From DASWIG01 sp965371445 (GTDB taxonomy: Bacteria > Acidobacteriota > Thermoanaerobaculia > Multivoradales > J023): a stretch of DNA of 23,944 nt. The stretch covers positions 1-23,944 of the forward strand of contig CBDUYN010000161.1 in the NCBI GenBank assembly GCA_965371445.1, read 5' to 3'. Every line of letters starts with the position of its first letter. The stretch's first letter is position 1. Shown one piece after another: positions 6,977 to 13,715 of the stretch. The notes beneath the pieces were generated by a model that saw only the letters and a list, made by a program, of their open reading frames with translations, was not told where the DNA came from and made no database searches. A program made the position numbers and the translations under genes.

Positions 6977-8550
6977 ATGAGCCCCCAATCGTCCACCTCG
7001 CGCCTTCGTCCGCTCGCCTACGTCAACGCCGAGCGCACGCCCCTCTACCGGGCGGTCATGGGCCTTTTCATGGCGGCCAAGGAGCGCTTCCTCCTCCACC
7101 TGCGGCCGTCGGAGGTCCGCGCCGGGCTCGCCGAGCGCGGCTTTCCGCTCGACGAAGACCCCCAGCTCCTCGACGCCGTCCTCGACCAGCTCTGCGACTG
7201 GGGCAATCTCGAGCCCATCCCGACACCAGCGACGTGACCACCGTCGAGGACTTCTACCGCCGCCGCCACCTCTACCAGCTGACCCCGGAGGGGGAAGCCG
7301 CCGAGCGCGCCGTCGCCCACTACCACGAGACCTTGAAGCGTCCGGGCGAGCTCAAGGCCGCGGCCCTCGACGACATCCGCGTCCACCTTGCCGAGCTGGG
7401 GCAGTTGGCCGGCGAGGCGCGGCTCGACCCGGGCAAGGTCCACCGGACGCTCGCCGCCCTCTGTTCCCGCTTCGACGAGCTGACCTCGCACGCCCAGACC
7501 TTCATCGCGAGCCTCCAGCGGACGATCGACCTCCACGGCGTCTCGGTCGAGGAGTTCCTCCTCTACAAGGAGATGCTGATCGACTACCTGGAGCGCTTCA
7601 TCGGCGAGCTCGTGCTGGTCACAAGCGACGTCGCCGCGAAGCTCCACCGCCTCGCGGCCGGATAAAACGTCGTGGGGTTGCGCGCCGGGGCCGCGGGGCG
7701 CGACCTGATCGCCGCTCGGGCGGTCGACGCGGCGGCGCGCGCCGCCGTCCACGAGAGCTGGCGGGCCCGCTGGCGGGGGCTGCGTTCCTGGTTCATCGAC
7801 GAGGCCGGCCCCTCGCAGGCCGAGGTGCTGCGCAGCCGGGCGCGCTCGGCCATCCCGGCGCTTCTGGCCGCGGCGGCGGCGATCCACGAGCGCCGCCTCA
7901 CCAAGAGCGACCGGACGAGCGACCTGCGCACCCTCGCCCGCTGGTTCGCCGAGGCGCCGAGCGACCGCGACGCCCATCGCCTGTGGCGCGCCGCTTTCGG
8001 CCTCACCCCGGCGCGGCACCTGTCGGTCGACGCCGAGACGCTGGAGCGGCGCGAGATGCGTCCGGTGAGCGCCCAGACCAGCTGGCTCGAGGCGCCGCCG
8101 CTGCAGATCTCGCCGCGGCTGCGCAAGACCGGGAGCTACCTGCGGCGCGGACGTCCGAGCTCGATCGTCGACCGCAGCCGAGAAAAAGCGATCCTCGCCC
8201 GGATGGCCGCCGAGGAGAGCCGCCAGGCGGCGGACGCCCGGCGGCGGCTGGCCACCGGACGCCGGTTCCGCCTCTCGGAGCTCGGCGAGCTCGACGCCGT
8301 CGAATTCCAGCTCTTCCTCGACCTCCTGGGAGAGGCGCTGGGCGACCTCGTCGGCCCCGGCCCGGCCGAGGCCACCTCAAGCGACGGGTCGCTCCGCGTC
8401 ACCCTGGAGCCTACCGGTGACGAGCGCACCGCCACGATCCGCACGAGCGACGGCGAGCTCGTGGGCGAGGACTGCTTCCTCACCGTCCGCGACGTCCTCG
8501 GCGGCCGGCGATCCGGCGAGACGGCGGACGTCTTGGAGGAGGTCGCATGA
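6977..8550 (+). pseudogene. jetA: jetA remnant (DUF2397/TIGR02677, Wadjet type II-like), broken
   Basis: The pieces together follow the whole TIGR02677 family: LAYVNAERTPLYRAVMGLF (N-terminus, frame 2), LLDAVLDQLCDWGNLE, then in frame 1 HPDTSDVTTVEDFYRRRHLY, QLTPEGEAAERAV, VEEFLLYKEMLIDYLERFIG, and, past a stop, PSQAEVLRSRARSAIPALLA, LARWFAEAPSDRDAHRLWRA and AFGLTPARHLSV. Two lesions are visible: a frameshift near 7213, where one missing base separates WGNLE from the expected (A/S)HPDT, and an in-frame TAA at 7663-7665 after HRLAAG. The remainder continues in frame to the TGA at 8548-8550 and overlaps jetB by ATGA. In intact systems JetA is the kleisin-like subunit of an SMC complex that cleaves circular plasmid DNA. 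No Shine-Dalgarno is visible before the ATG at 6977. Confidence 0.85.
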
Positions 8551-9456
8551 CGTTCCGGGGCGAAGGCCGCCGGGCACCGCTCGCCGCGGAGCTCGACCAG
8601 GCGACGCTCCACGAGCGTCGCGCCGCCCTGCTTGCGCTGCTCCAGCGCCCGCTCCTGACGGCCGAAGAGCCCCGGGCGGCCGCCGAGCTCGCCCTCGTGC
8701 GCCGTCACGCCGGCGAGCTGCGGCGACGTCCTCTACAACGTCCACCGTCCGGCGCTCGCCGCCATGCTCAACGTGCGGCGCGGGCCGTCGACGGTCGACG
8801 CCGAAGGCTTCGAGGAGCGCCTGGCGGCAATCGTCGAGGAGCCGCTGCCCGACAGCGACGAGGCCCGCCGCCGGCGCCTGCGCCAGCAGCTTACCCGGCG
8901 TCTGCTCGACGACCCGGTCGTCGAGTACGAAGCGCTCGACGAGGAAGCCTTCGCCTACCTTCAAAAGCAGCGCGCTTTTCTCCTCGCCCGGATCGAGCAG
9001 TGGACCGGCCTGGTGCCCGAGGTCCGCGCCGAGGGCATCGCGCTGGTCGACGAGCGCGACGAGCTGAGCGACCTCAAGATGCCCGAGCAGGGAATCTCCG
9101 GCCACCTGGCCCTCTTGCTCGCCGAGCACCTCGCGGAAGAGGCCCGGCGCGGCGCCACCGTGGGCCGGGCCGCCCTGGAGGCCCACGTCGCCGAGCTGAT
9201 CGCGCGTCACCGCGGCATCTGGCGCAAGGACGTCGGCGAGGTGGGCGCCGAGCGGCGCCTCGCCGAAGAGGCCGTCGAACGCTTCGAGGCCCTGGGGCTC
9301 GTGCGGCGCACGGAGGACGGCGTCGAGCCGCGTCCGGCGATCGCGCGCTACGGCGTCCGCGAGGTCGAGGTGGTGGGTCCCGGGGAGGGAGCGGCGCAGG
9401 CTTCGCTTTTCGGGTCCGGAATCGGGGTTGGCGCAAATCCCGCTGACCCTGTTTGA
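8547..9456 (+). pseudogene. jetB: jetB remnant (DUF2398/TIGR02678, Wadjet type II-like), internal deletion
   Basis: The start codon overlaps the jetA stop (ATGA, 8547-8550), the usual operon junction. The first about 60 codons read ERRAALLALLQRPLLTAEEP and LALVRRHAGEL, the DUF2398 N-terminus. Near 8720 the frame jumps to GDVLYNVHRPALAAMLNVRR, then RRRLRQQLTRRLLDDPVVEY, EEAFAYLQKQRAFLL, TGLVPEVRAEGIALVD, EQGISGHLALLLAEHL, HRGIWRKDVGEVGAERRLAE and PAIARYGVRE, all typical of the C-terminal two thirds. By comparison with the family layout roughly 100 residues are missing at the junction and the two parts are out of frame. JetB is the KITE-type partner of JetA. The SMC-like jetC and nuclease jetD that should follow are absent; after 9456 come unrelated genes. 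Confidence 0.85.
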
Positions 9457-9562
9457 GCCGCCTCAGCCTCGGCCCGCGAGTGGCCGGAGTGGCCGAGGGG
9501 ACAGGCCTGTCGAGGAAGCGCTACTCGGTCAAGCGTTGTGCTATCCTCTATGCGCCGGCTCA

Positions 9563-9805
9563 CTACGCCCCCCCCGCGGAGCGAGGAGGATGACGGACGC
9601 GTTCGAGCAGCGATCCGAGGAAGAGGCTGTGGAAGTCGTTCTGGGCCACCTTGTCGCCTTCCTGGGGGTGAAGCAGGAGCTCCAGGGTGAGGGGAAGCTG
9701 CTGCTCCTCGACGGTTCCGTCGGCGAGCTCGACCAGGCGGAAGACGGAGCCCTCGGACTCGTCGTCGAGGGATGCCTCTTCGGGTTTGAGGGCAGGAAGG
9801 GCCAT
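9563..9805 (-). pseudogene. N-terminal stub of a Uma2-family nuclease
   Basis: This 80-residue frame starts at ATG 9805 and reads MALPALKPEEASLDDESEGS, FRLVELADGTVEEQQLPLTL, ELLLHPQEGDKVAQNDFHSL and FLGSLLERVRH. The block LTLELLLHPQEGDKVAQN resembles the entry region of one subgroup of Uma2-like (COG4636) proteins. After LLERVRH the sequence loses family character and stops within 8 codons, next to a run of eight C at 9568-9575. The catalytic part is absent. TATTCT lies 6 nt before the ATG with no Shine-Dalgarno, again a leaderless layout. Assignment is from memory of the family and is tentative; it could also be an unrelated small protein. Confidence 0.5.
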
Positions 9806-9965
9806 GGAGGGAGAATAGCAGATCCGGAGGCAGTCACCGGCGCAAATCCCGAGGAGCGGTCGGCGGTCCCACCTCGTTTGGGGGCAGTGAGGGACGCCAG
9901 GAGGTGGCTTCGCGGTACGGATGCTGCTGAAGTGGTAGACTCCTCTCTGGACGAAAGGAGGCCTC

Positions 9966-10235
9966 ATGACGCAGGTAGGAATCGAAGCTCTCCCAGGCCA
10001 GCTCAGAGACTATCTGCGCTTGGCCCGAACCGGCGAGAAGGTCGTCGTGACCGACGAGGGTCGGCCGGTCGCCGTCCTCACCGGCATCAATGAGCGTCAG
10101 GAACTGCGTCAGATCTGGGACCTCGTCGATGCGGGACAGGCCAGATGGAGCGGCAGGAAGCCCAAGGGGTCGGCTCGTCCGGTCAAGGTCCGTGACAAGA
10201 GCCTCTCCGACATGGTGCTCGAAGATCGCCGGTGA
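9966..10235 (+). CDS. Phd/YefM-type antitoxin
   Basis: This 89-residue protein has the Phd/YefM fold signature: an N-terminal IEALPGQLRDYLRLARTGEK, then VVVTDEGRPVAVLTGI (residues about 26-41), where the strand-helix-strand makes the DNA-binding dimer. A disordered basic C-terminus (RWSGRKPKGSARPVKVRDKS, ending SDMVLEDRR) is the kind of tail that binds the toxin active site. AAAGGAGG lies just upstream of the ATG. The stop codon overlaps the GTG start of a VapC-type gene (GTGA, 10232-10235), the standard antitoxin-toxin operon. It would bind and neutralise the PIN toxin and repress the operon, but the toxin here is truncated, so the antitoxin is effectively an orphan. Confidence 0.85.
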   Translation: MTQVGIEALPGQLRDYLRLARTGEKVVVTDEGRPVAVLTGINERQELRQIWDLVDAGQARWSGRKPKGSARPVKVRDKSLSDMVLEDRR

Positions 10236-10399
10236 TCCTCTATCTCGACACCAGCAGCCTCGTCAAGCTCTACGTCGAGGAGGCCGGAACGGACGATGTC
10301 CGGCTTCTCGTCGATCAGGCATCTGTCGGGCGAATGGTCTTGGCGGACTTTTGCGCGAGATCGAGCGGATCACAGGTATGGAGGTCTATGCCCGAGTAG
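10232..10399 (+). pseudogene. vapC: VapC (PIN-domain) toxin, truncated N-terminal fragment
   Basis: It starts at GTG 10232, overlapping the antitoxin stop. The frame reads VILYLDTSSLVKLYVEEAGT then DDVRLLVDQAS, which is the first strand of a PIN domain with the conserved metal-binding Asp (position 6) and Ser/Thr residues. After about codon 31 (near 10325) family resemblance ends, and an unrelated 24-residue tail runs to TAG at 10397-10399. Intact VapC proteins are about 130-145 residues with further acidic residues in the C-terminal half, which are missing. I found no C-terminal PIN remnant after the inserted segment. This is almost certainly inactive as an RNase. Confidence 0.8.
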
Positions 10400-10962
10400 C
10401 CGATTTTTCACGTGAGGTGTCGGAAGAGGACGTTGTGTCGACTCTTACGGGCAAGCAATTGCATATTTCAGAGGCGATTGCTGACGAGGTGGTAGACATT
10501 TGCGACCGCTACTGTCGAGGAGACCACATTGCAGCACCCCGGGACGCTATTCTGGCGCAATTCGTAGCTTACCTTAACGAGTTGAAGAGTATATCCTGGG
10601 GCCAACCAACCCATCCACCCAAGATAGAGATCACCGCTTATCAGTTGGTCATGGAGGCTTGGGGGCCAACGGCAGGGTTGCGGTGCATCGGGCTTCTACA
10701 TGAGGCCCTTAAGAAGTATTTCGGCCCGCGCAAGGATGATGTCATGTACTCTGTTGGTGAAGCGGTCAGATCGGTCGGCATATGGCATCACGGAGGCATT
10801 CTTACCTGTGAGCACTATGGTTTATCTATATTGGTTCCTGGTTGGTGTGAGCCCGCTCGAGATATTTACGCAGCGGAGGTGGGGCTGTTGAGAGCTGGCG
10901 CACAGGTTGCTTCAAACCTACTAATCAATAAAAATCTTGAGACACTCGCAGTGCTATGGTGA
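10378..10962 (+). CDS. Hypothetical protein of different base composition, inserted in vapC
   Basis: I do not recognise this 194-residue protein. It reads MEVYARVADFSREVSEEDVV at the start and ends LLINKNLETLAVLW. It is mainly helical with several Trp/Cys residues (ISWGQPTHP, VMEAWGPTAG, GIWHHGGILTCEHYG, LVPGWCEPARDIY) and no membrane segment or signal peptide. Codon use differs strongly from its neighbours: TTA, ATA, AAT, AAA and TTT codons are common here and rare elsewhere in the window. That marks it as recently acquired. No good Shine-Dalgarno precedes the ATG at 10378. A TTG at 10351 in the same frame is an alternative start, and the gene may have lost its original N-terminus at the junction with vapC near 10325-10340. 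Confidence 0.55.
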   Translation: MEVYARVADFSREVSEEDVVSTLTGKQLHISEAIADEVVDICDRYCRGDHIAAPRDAILAQFVAYLNELKSISWGQPTHPPKIEITAYQLVMEAWGPTAGLRCIGLLHEALKKYFGPRKDDVMYSVGEAVRSVGIWHHGGILTCEHYGLSILVPGWCEPARDIYAAEVGLLRAGAQVASNLLINKNLETLAVLW

Positions 10963-11530
10963 TCGTTGTGATCTTAGGTATTATATGGGAACAGGGCCGT
11001 CGAACAATGGCATTCACGCGGACGATGATTTCGCTACGCTCCATCCACGCCGGTGATGCCAGCCGTTCTGCGGCCGAGATGTTCTTGCCTTTCTTGCCTT
11101 TCTTGCCATGCCTTTCTCTTCTTCTTGGTCTCCTGACCGAGCGGACAGCTTTGAATGGGCTCCACCTTGCTCCACCTGCGTGGTAGACCCTGAAGGGCGG
11201 CTGGGCGTATCCACGTCGGAACCGGCGAGGACCGCCAAAGAAGTCGAGGACGCTTACCGTTCAAGCACGTCAACGAGCACGGATCACCGAGTACGAGACG
11301 AGCTCGGGGAACGCTTCCGGCTCCGGCCTTCGCCCGGACCGGACCTTCGTTCGGGAGGCAGAAAAGGCATAAAGACATGGCAAGAAGGCACGAGGAAACC
11401 AGCTTCGCGCCGTCGACCCCACTGGCAAGACGCCCCACAAGGGACCCTTGGCCCCGACGCAGGCCGGTTGGGCCGGGTCGGGGGCGGGACGGGACACCGC
11501 GCTCCCAGGGGCAACCGGGCTGCTCTGCCG
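10963..11530. other. Gene-free interval, mixed composition
   Basis: The first about 80 bases keep the A/T-richer composition of the preceding gene. From about 11050 the sequence returns to high GC. It contains CCGTTCTGCGGCCG (11063-11076), also found at 2664-2677 in the dispersed repeat, and three copies of a 9-bp unit at 11082-11108. The remaining open frames (for example 11108-11581 plus, 11034-11801 minus) are Arg/Pro-rich shadows without start signals. Confidence 0.5.
11082..11108. repeat. 9-bp tandem repeat, three copies
   Basis: TTCTTGCCT, TTCTTGCCT and TTCTTGCCA follow head to tail. On the minus strand this gives a GGCAAGAAA run. No function is evident; it is a simple-sequence tract. 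Confidence 0.8.
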
Positions 11531-11625
11531 ACGCCGCCCGTCGCCAGATCCTGGGCACGCCCCTGGAGCGTTGGCTCTTGAAGGCGGGTGCCACCTCTTC
11601 TCCGGAAGAGGTCGTCGAAGGCTGA
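11531..11625 (+). pseudogene. C-terminal stub of a Uma2-family gene
   Basis: The frame reads AARRQILGTPLERWLLKAGA then TSSPEEVVEG and stop. It matches the extreme C-terminus of the intact gene at 11721-12692 (VRRRILGTTDLATLERWLLK, AGTVSSPEEVVED). A gap of 12 bases in the stub removes TDLA. Similarity extends a few bases past the stop codon. It is the end of a lost paralog, lying just upstream of the surviving copy. The open frame upstream of 11531 has no resemblance to Uma2. Confidence 0.85.
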
Positions 11626-11686
11626 GCTGGAGCGTCCGTCGGGCGTGCCCGGACGTGTCGCAGGACGCTTCGGTCGTCATGCCGCC

Positions 11687-11714
11687 TTGTCGATGGAGCG
11701 GCGTGTGGTATTCT
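11687..11714 (+). promoter_or_regulatory. Leaderless promoter of the intact Uma2-like gene
   Basis: TTGTCG (11687-11692), a 16-bp spacer and TATTCT (11709-11714), followed by GTCGAC and the ATG at 11721. There is no Shine-Dalgarno. It decides the start: an open frame extends to 11448 but has no initiation signal. Confidence 0.6.
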
Positions 11715-11720
11715 GTCGAC

Positions 11721-12692
11721 ATGGATGAGAACCGCCCTCCCTACCGAGTCCACGCGCCGGGTGCCGCCGTCTCGGCTCCCTCCTACGAGCTGCCGGCGCA
11801 CCGCGACGCTCCGCGCCCGCGTCGCCGTCTACGCGTCGACGAGCACGAGATACGTCCTGAGGTCGAGCGCCGCGAGATGGTCGACGGCGAGATCCTGCAG
11901 ACTTTCCCCGCCGAGCTCCCGCACGCCGTCCAGAACGGTGACCTCGACTATCTGCTGCGTGCCCACCTGGCACCGGGCTACCGGGTCGCGACCGACCTCC
12001 TGACCCGCCACGACCGGTTGGGCGACTTCGCCAGCGACAGCGCCGTGGTGCGCGAGGGGACCGATCCCGACACCGGTTCGCGCTATCGCGAGGAGCTGGC
12101 TTTCGAGGTCGTCTCCGAGCAGAAGAAGGCCGCAGTGACCCGCAAAGCCCCGACGAGGCTCAAGCGGGGCGTCGACCGTGTGTTCGCGGTCTTCGTGAAG
12201 GAGCGCCAGGTCGCCGAGTGGGTGCCGGATGAGGTTAAAAAGGAAAAGGGTCGTTGGGTGGAGCTGGCCGCGGACGCCAAGATCTCCCATTCGAGTCTGG
12301 CCGAGCCGATGCCGGTTGGGGCGATCCTCGACGCGGCGTCCGCCGACGACACGGTGGCCCGAGCCCTCGCCGCCAAGGGGAATCCGGTGATCCGCGAGAT
12401 CCGTGCCAAGGAGAAGGCCGAAGGGAAGATCGAGGGGCTGGCCGAAGGGGAGATCAAGGGGAAGATCGAGGGGCTGGCCGAAGGGGAGATCAACGGGAAG
12501 ATCGAGGGGCTGGCCGAAGGGGAGGTCAAGGGGAAAGCAGAGGCGATCCTGACGGTCCTCGCCGGGCGAGGCCTGTCCCCCGGCGCCGCCGTCCGTCGCC
12601 GCATCCTGGGCACTACGGACCTCGCCACCCTGGAACGTTGGCTTTTGAAGGCGGGGACCGTCTCTTCTCCGGAAGAGGTCGTCGAAGACTGA
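11721..12692 (+). CDS. Uma2-family (COG4636) putative restriction-like nuclease with repeat tail
   Basis: This 323-residue protein has the Uma2 PD-(D/E)xK-like layout: EVERREMVDGEILQTFPAEL (48-67), LAPGYRVATDLLTRHDRLGD (83-102), FASDSAVVREG with candidate metal ligand Asp106, LAFEVVSEQ with Glu129, and GVDRVFAVFVKERQVAEW (150-167). Residues about 235-271 contain three copies of a 12-residue G-K-I-E-G-L-A-E-G-E-I/V-K/N unit, and the tail ends RRRILGTTDLATLERWLLKA with VSSPEEVVED. Uma2 proteins are abundant in multicellular and soil bacteria. The nuclease fold is predicted by homology, but a cellular role is not established. Two stubs of relatives lie nearby (9563-9805 minus, 11531-11625 plus), so this locus has been a site of Uma2 duplication and loss. 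It is convergent with the phosphatase gene. Confidence 0.75.
   Translation: MDENRPPYRVHAPGAAVSAPSYELPAHRDAPRPRRRLRVDEHEIRPEVERREMVDGEILQTFPAELPHAVQNGDLDYLLRAHLAPGYRVATDLLTRHDRLGDFASDSAVVREGTDPDTGSRYREELAFEVVSEQKKAAVTRKAPTRLKRGVDRVFAVFVKERQVAEWVPDEVKKEKGRWVELAADAKISHSSLAEPMPVGAILDAASADDTVARALAAKGNPVIREIRAKEKAEGKIEGLAEGEIKGKIEGLAEGEINGKIEGLAEGEVKGKAEAILTVLAGRGLSPGAAVRRRILGTTDLATLERWLLKAGTVSSPEEVVED
12423..12530 (+). repeat. 36-bp in-frame tandem repeat, three copies
   Basis: The unit begins GGGAAGATCGAGGGGCTGGC and occupies 12423-12458, 12459-12494 and 12495-12530 with one to two changes per copy. It encodes a charged 12-residue helical linker in the Uma2-like protein. Copy number is likely to vary between strains by slippage. 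Confidence 0.9.
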
Positions 12693-12700
12693 GTCGGAGC

Positions 12701-12844
12701 GTGCAGAAGAAAGAGCCGCAGAACAAATCGCCGGCCGCCGGACCGAAGATGGAGGGGCGAAAGAGCCCCGGCAGCACCCTCGTCGAGGTGCCGCGGGAGC
12801 TGGAGCTCGACGAGGAGGCCCGGCCTGTCCGGACGTCGCCGTAG
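12701..12844 (+). CDS. Possible small protein, 47 residues
   Basis: A GTG-started frame just after the Uma2-like gene reads (M)QKKEPQNKSPAAGPKMEGR then KSPGSTLVEVPRELELDEEA and ends VRTSP. The phrase STLVEVPREL is reminiscent of short conserved proteins in which a VPREL-type strand leads into a helix, but the helix is replaced here by an acidic stretch. It may be a truncated small gene. There is no well-placed Shine-Dalgarno or promoter, and chance coding in GC-rich DNA is a real alternative. Confidence 0.25.
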   Translation: MQKKEPQNKSPAAGPKMEGRKSPGSTLVEVPRELELDEEARPVRTSP

Positions 12845-12874
12845 GGCTTTCCTCTCCTTCAGGTCGAACCGGGC

Positions 12875-13588
12875 TCACTCGGGCTTGTTGCCGGTCCAGG
12901 ATCCGTACATCGGATTCGGGAAGATGAAGTACTTGCGGCCGAAATCGGCAAAAGCGTCTTCGGGGTCGAAGCGATTCTCTTGCTTCCAGCCGGGGAAGTC
13001 CCGGATGTTGTCGCCCAGCCAGAGGAGGATCGGGAGCGGCGGCAGCCCGGCGTGGGTCTTGCCCTGCTCGACCTTTTCCCAACGTGGCTCTTTCTCCCCG
13101 GTGACCTTGCGGCAGAGTATGACGTCGAAGGGTAGCTCCTGGGCGTGGAAGTTCGCCTCGGTGTGGGCGCAGTTGGCCTGGCGGCGGTTGGTGACGATCG
13201 CGATCTTGCCGCCCAGGGCATGGACGCGTTCGAGAAAGGTCCGCGCCCCCGGCAGAGGCGGCGCCTCGCGCCGCGCCACCCAGACGTTCCATCGCTTGCG
13301 GCTGTGGGGGACGCCGGCGTCGGCGAGCTCTTTCTGATAGAGGCTGTTCGAGATCACGGTCTCGTCGGCGTCGAGCGCCACGGCCCAGGTGCCGGCCTCG
13401 CGGCCTTGGGCGAGCTCTTCGAGGCGCCGGCTCGCCTGGGCGTACGTCGAGAAGACGGCCGCCCGGTACTCGGCCGAGCTCCGGATCCAGTGCACGTCGC
13501 GCGGCAACTTGGCCTCCGCAGCCTGGGCGCAGGCGGGGGCGACCATCGAGGCGAGAAGAGCGAAGACGAGGATCAGGGACGGGTACAT
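12875..13588 (-). CDS. Secreted HAD class IIIB acid phosphatase / 5'-nucleotidase
   Basis: This 237-residue protein has a signal peptide (SLILVFALLASMVAPACAQA, cleavage near residue 23). HAD motif I is ALDADETVIS (Asp73 nucleophile, Asp75 acid/base), motif II IVTNR (Thr133), motif III Lys166 in GEKEPRWEKV, and motif IV LGDNIRDFPG (Asp193, Asp197). This DxDET form and overall length match the class B/C and lipoprotein e(P4)-like group, which dephosphorylates nucleotides outside the cytoplasm. The cysteine at 20 is not in a good lipobox, so the mature protein is probably soluble in the periplasm. AGGAGG lies 8 nt before the ATG. The gene is divergent from the sulfatase-like gene, with about 130 bp between, and convergent with the Uma2-like gene. 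Confidence 0.85.
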   Translation of the reverse strand: MYPSLILVFALLASMVAPACAQAAEAKLPRDVHWIRSSAEYRAAVFSTYAQASRRLEELAQGREAGTWAVALDADETVISNSLYQKELADAGVPHSRKRWNVWVARREAPPLPGARTFLERVHALGGKIAIVTNRRQANCAHTEANFHAQELPFDVILCRKVTGEKEPRWEKVEQGKTHAGLPPLPILLWLGDNIRDFPGWKQENRFDPEDAFADFGRKYFIFPNPMYGSWTGNKPE

Positions 13589-13703
13589 TACGGTTCCTCC
13601 TGGAGATGACGTTCAAGAACGCCGATCATCCTACAGGATCCGGGTAGAGCGGTGAATCCTTCTCGGAGGCAAGCTGCCCACGGGCTCACGCCCGAGGCTG
13701 CGA

Positions 13704-13709
13704 TACGAT
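13704..13709 (+). promoter_or_regulatory. -10 element TACGAT before the sulfatase-like gene
   Basis: TACGAT is followed by GCCGCG and the GTG start at 13716. There is no Shine-Dalgarno and no convincing -35. It supports GTG 13716 as the start and a leaderless message. Confidence 0.4.
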
Positions 13710-13715
13710 GCCGCG

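Noticed and set aside
7663..7665. Programmed readthrough or recoding at the in-frame TAA of jetA
   Set aside because: The gene also carries a frameshift and its partner jetB is deleted internally, so decay is the simpler explanation.
9485..9560. tRNA-like sequence (GGAGTGGCCGAGGGGAC resembles the 5' part of a Ser/Leu tRNA)
   Set aside because: There is no anticodon stem, T-loop motif (GTTCGA) or matching acceptor stem downstream.
11377..11625. A complete 82-residue gene starting MARRHEETSF
   Set aside because: Only its last about 28 codons resemble anything (the Uma2 C-terminus); the upstream part has no initiation signal and looks like random GC-rich sequence.
11829..13616. Long minus-strand frame spanning the phosphatase and Uma2-like genes (595 codons)
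   Set aside because: It crosses two real genes in the wrong frame and its translation is compositionally biased.
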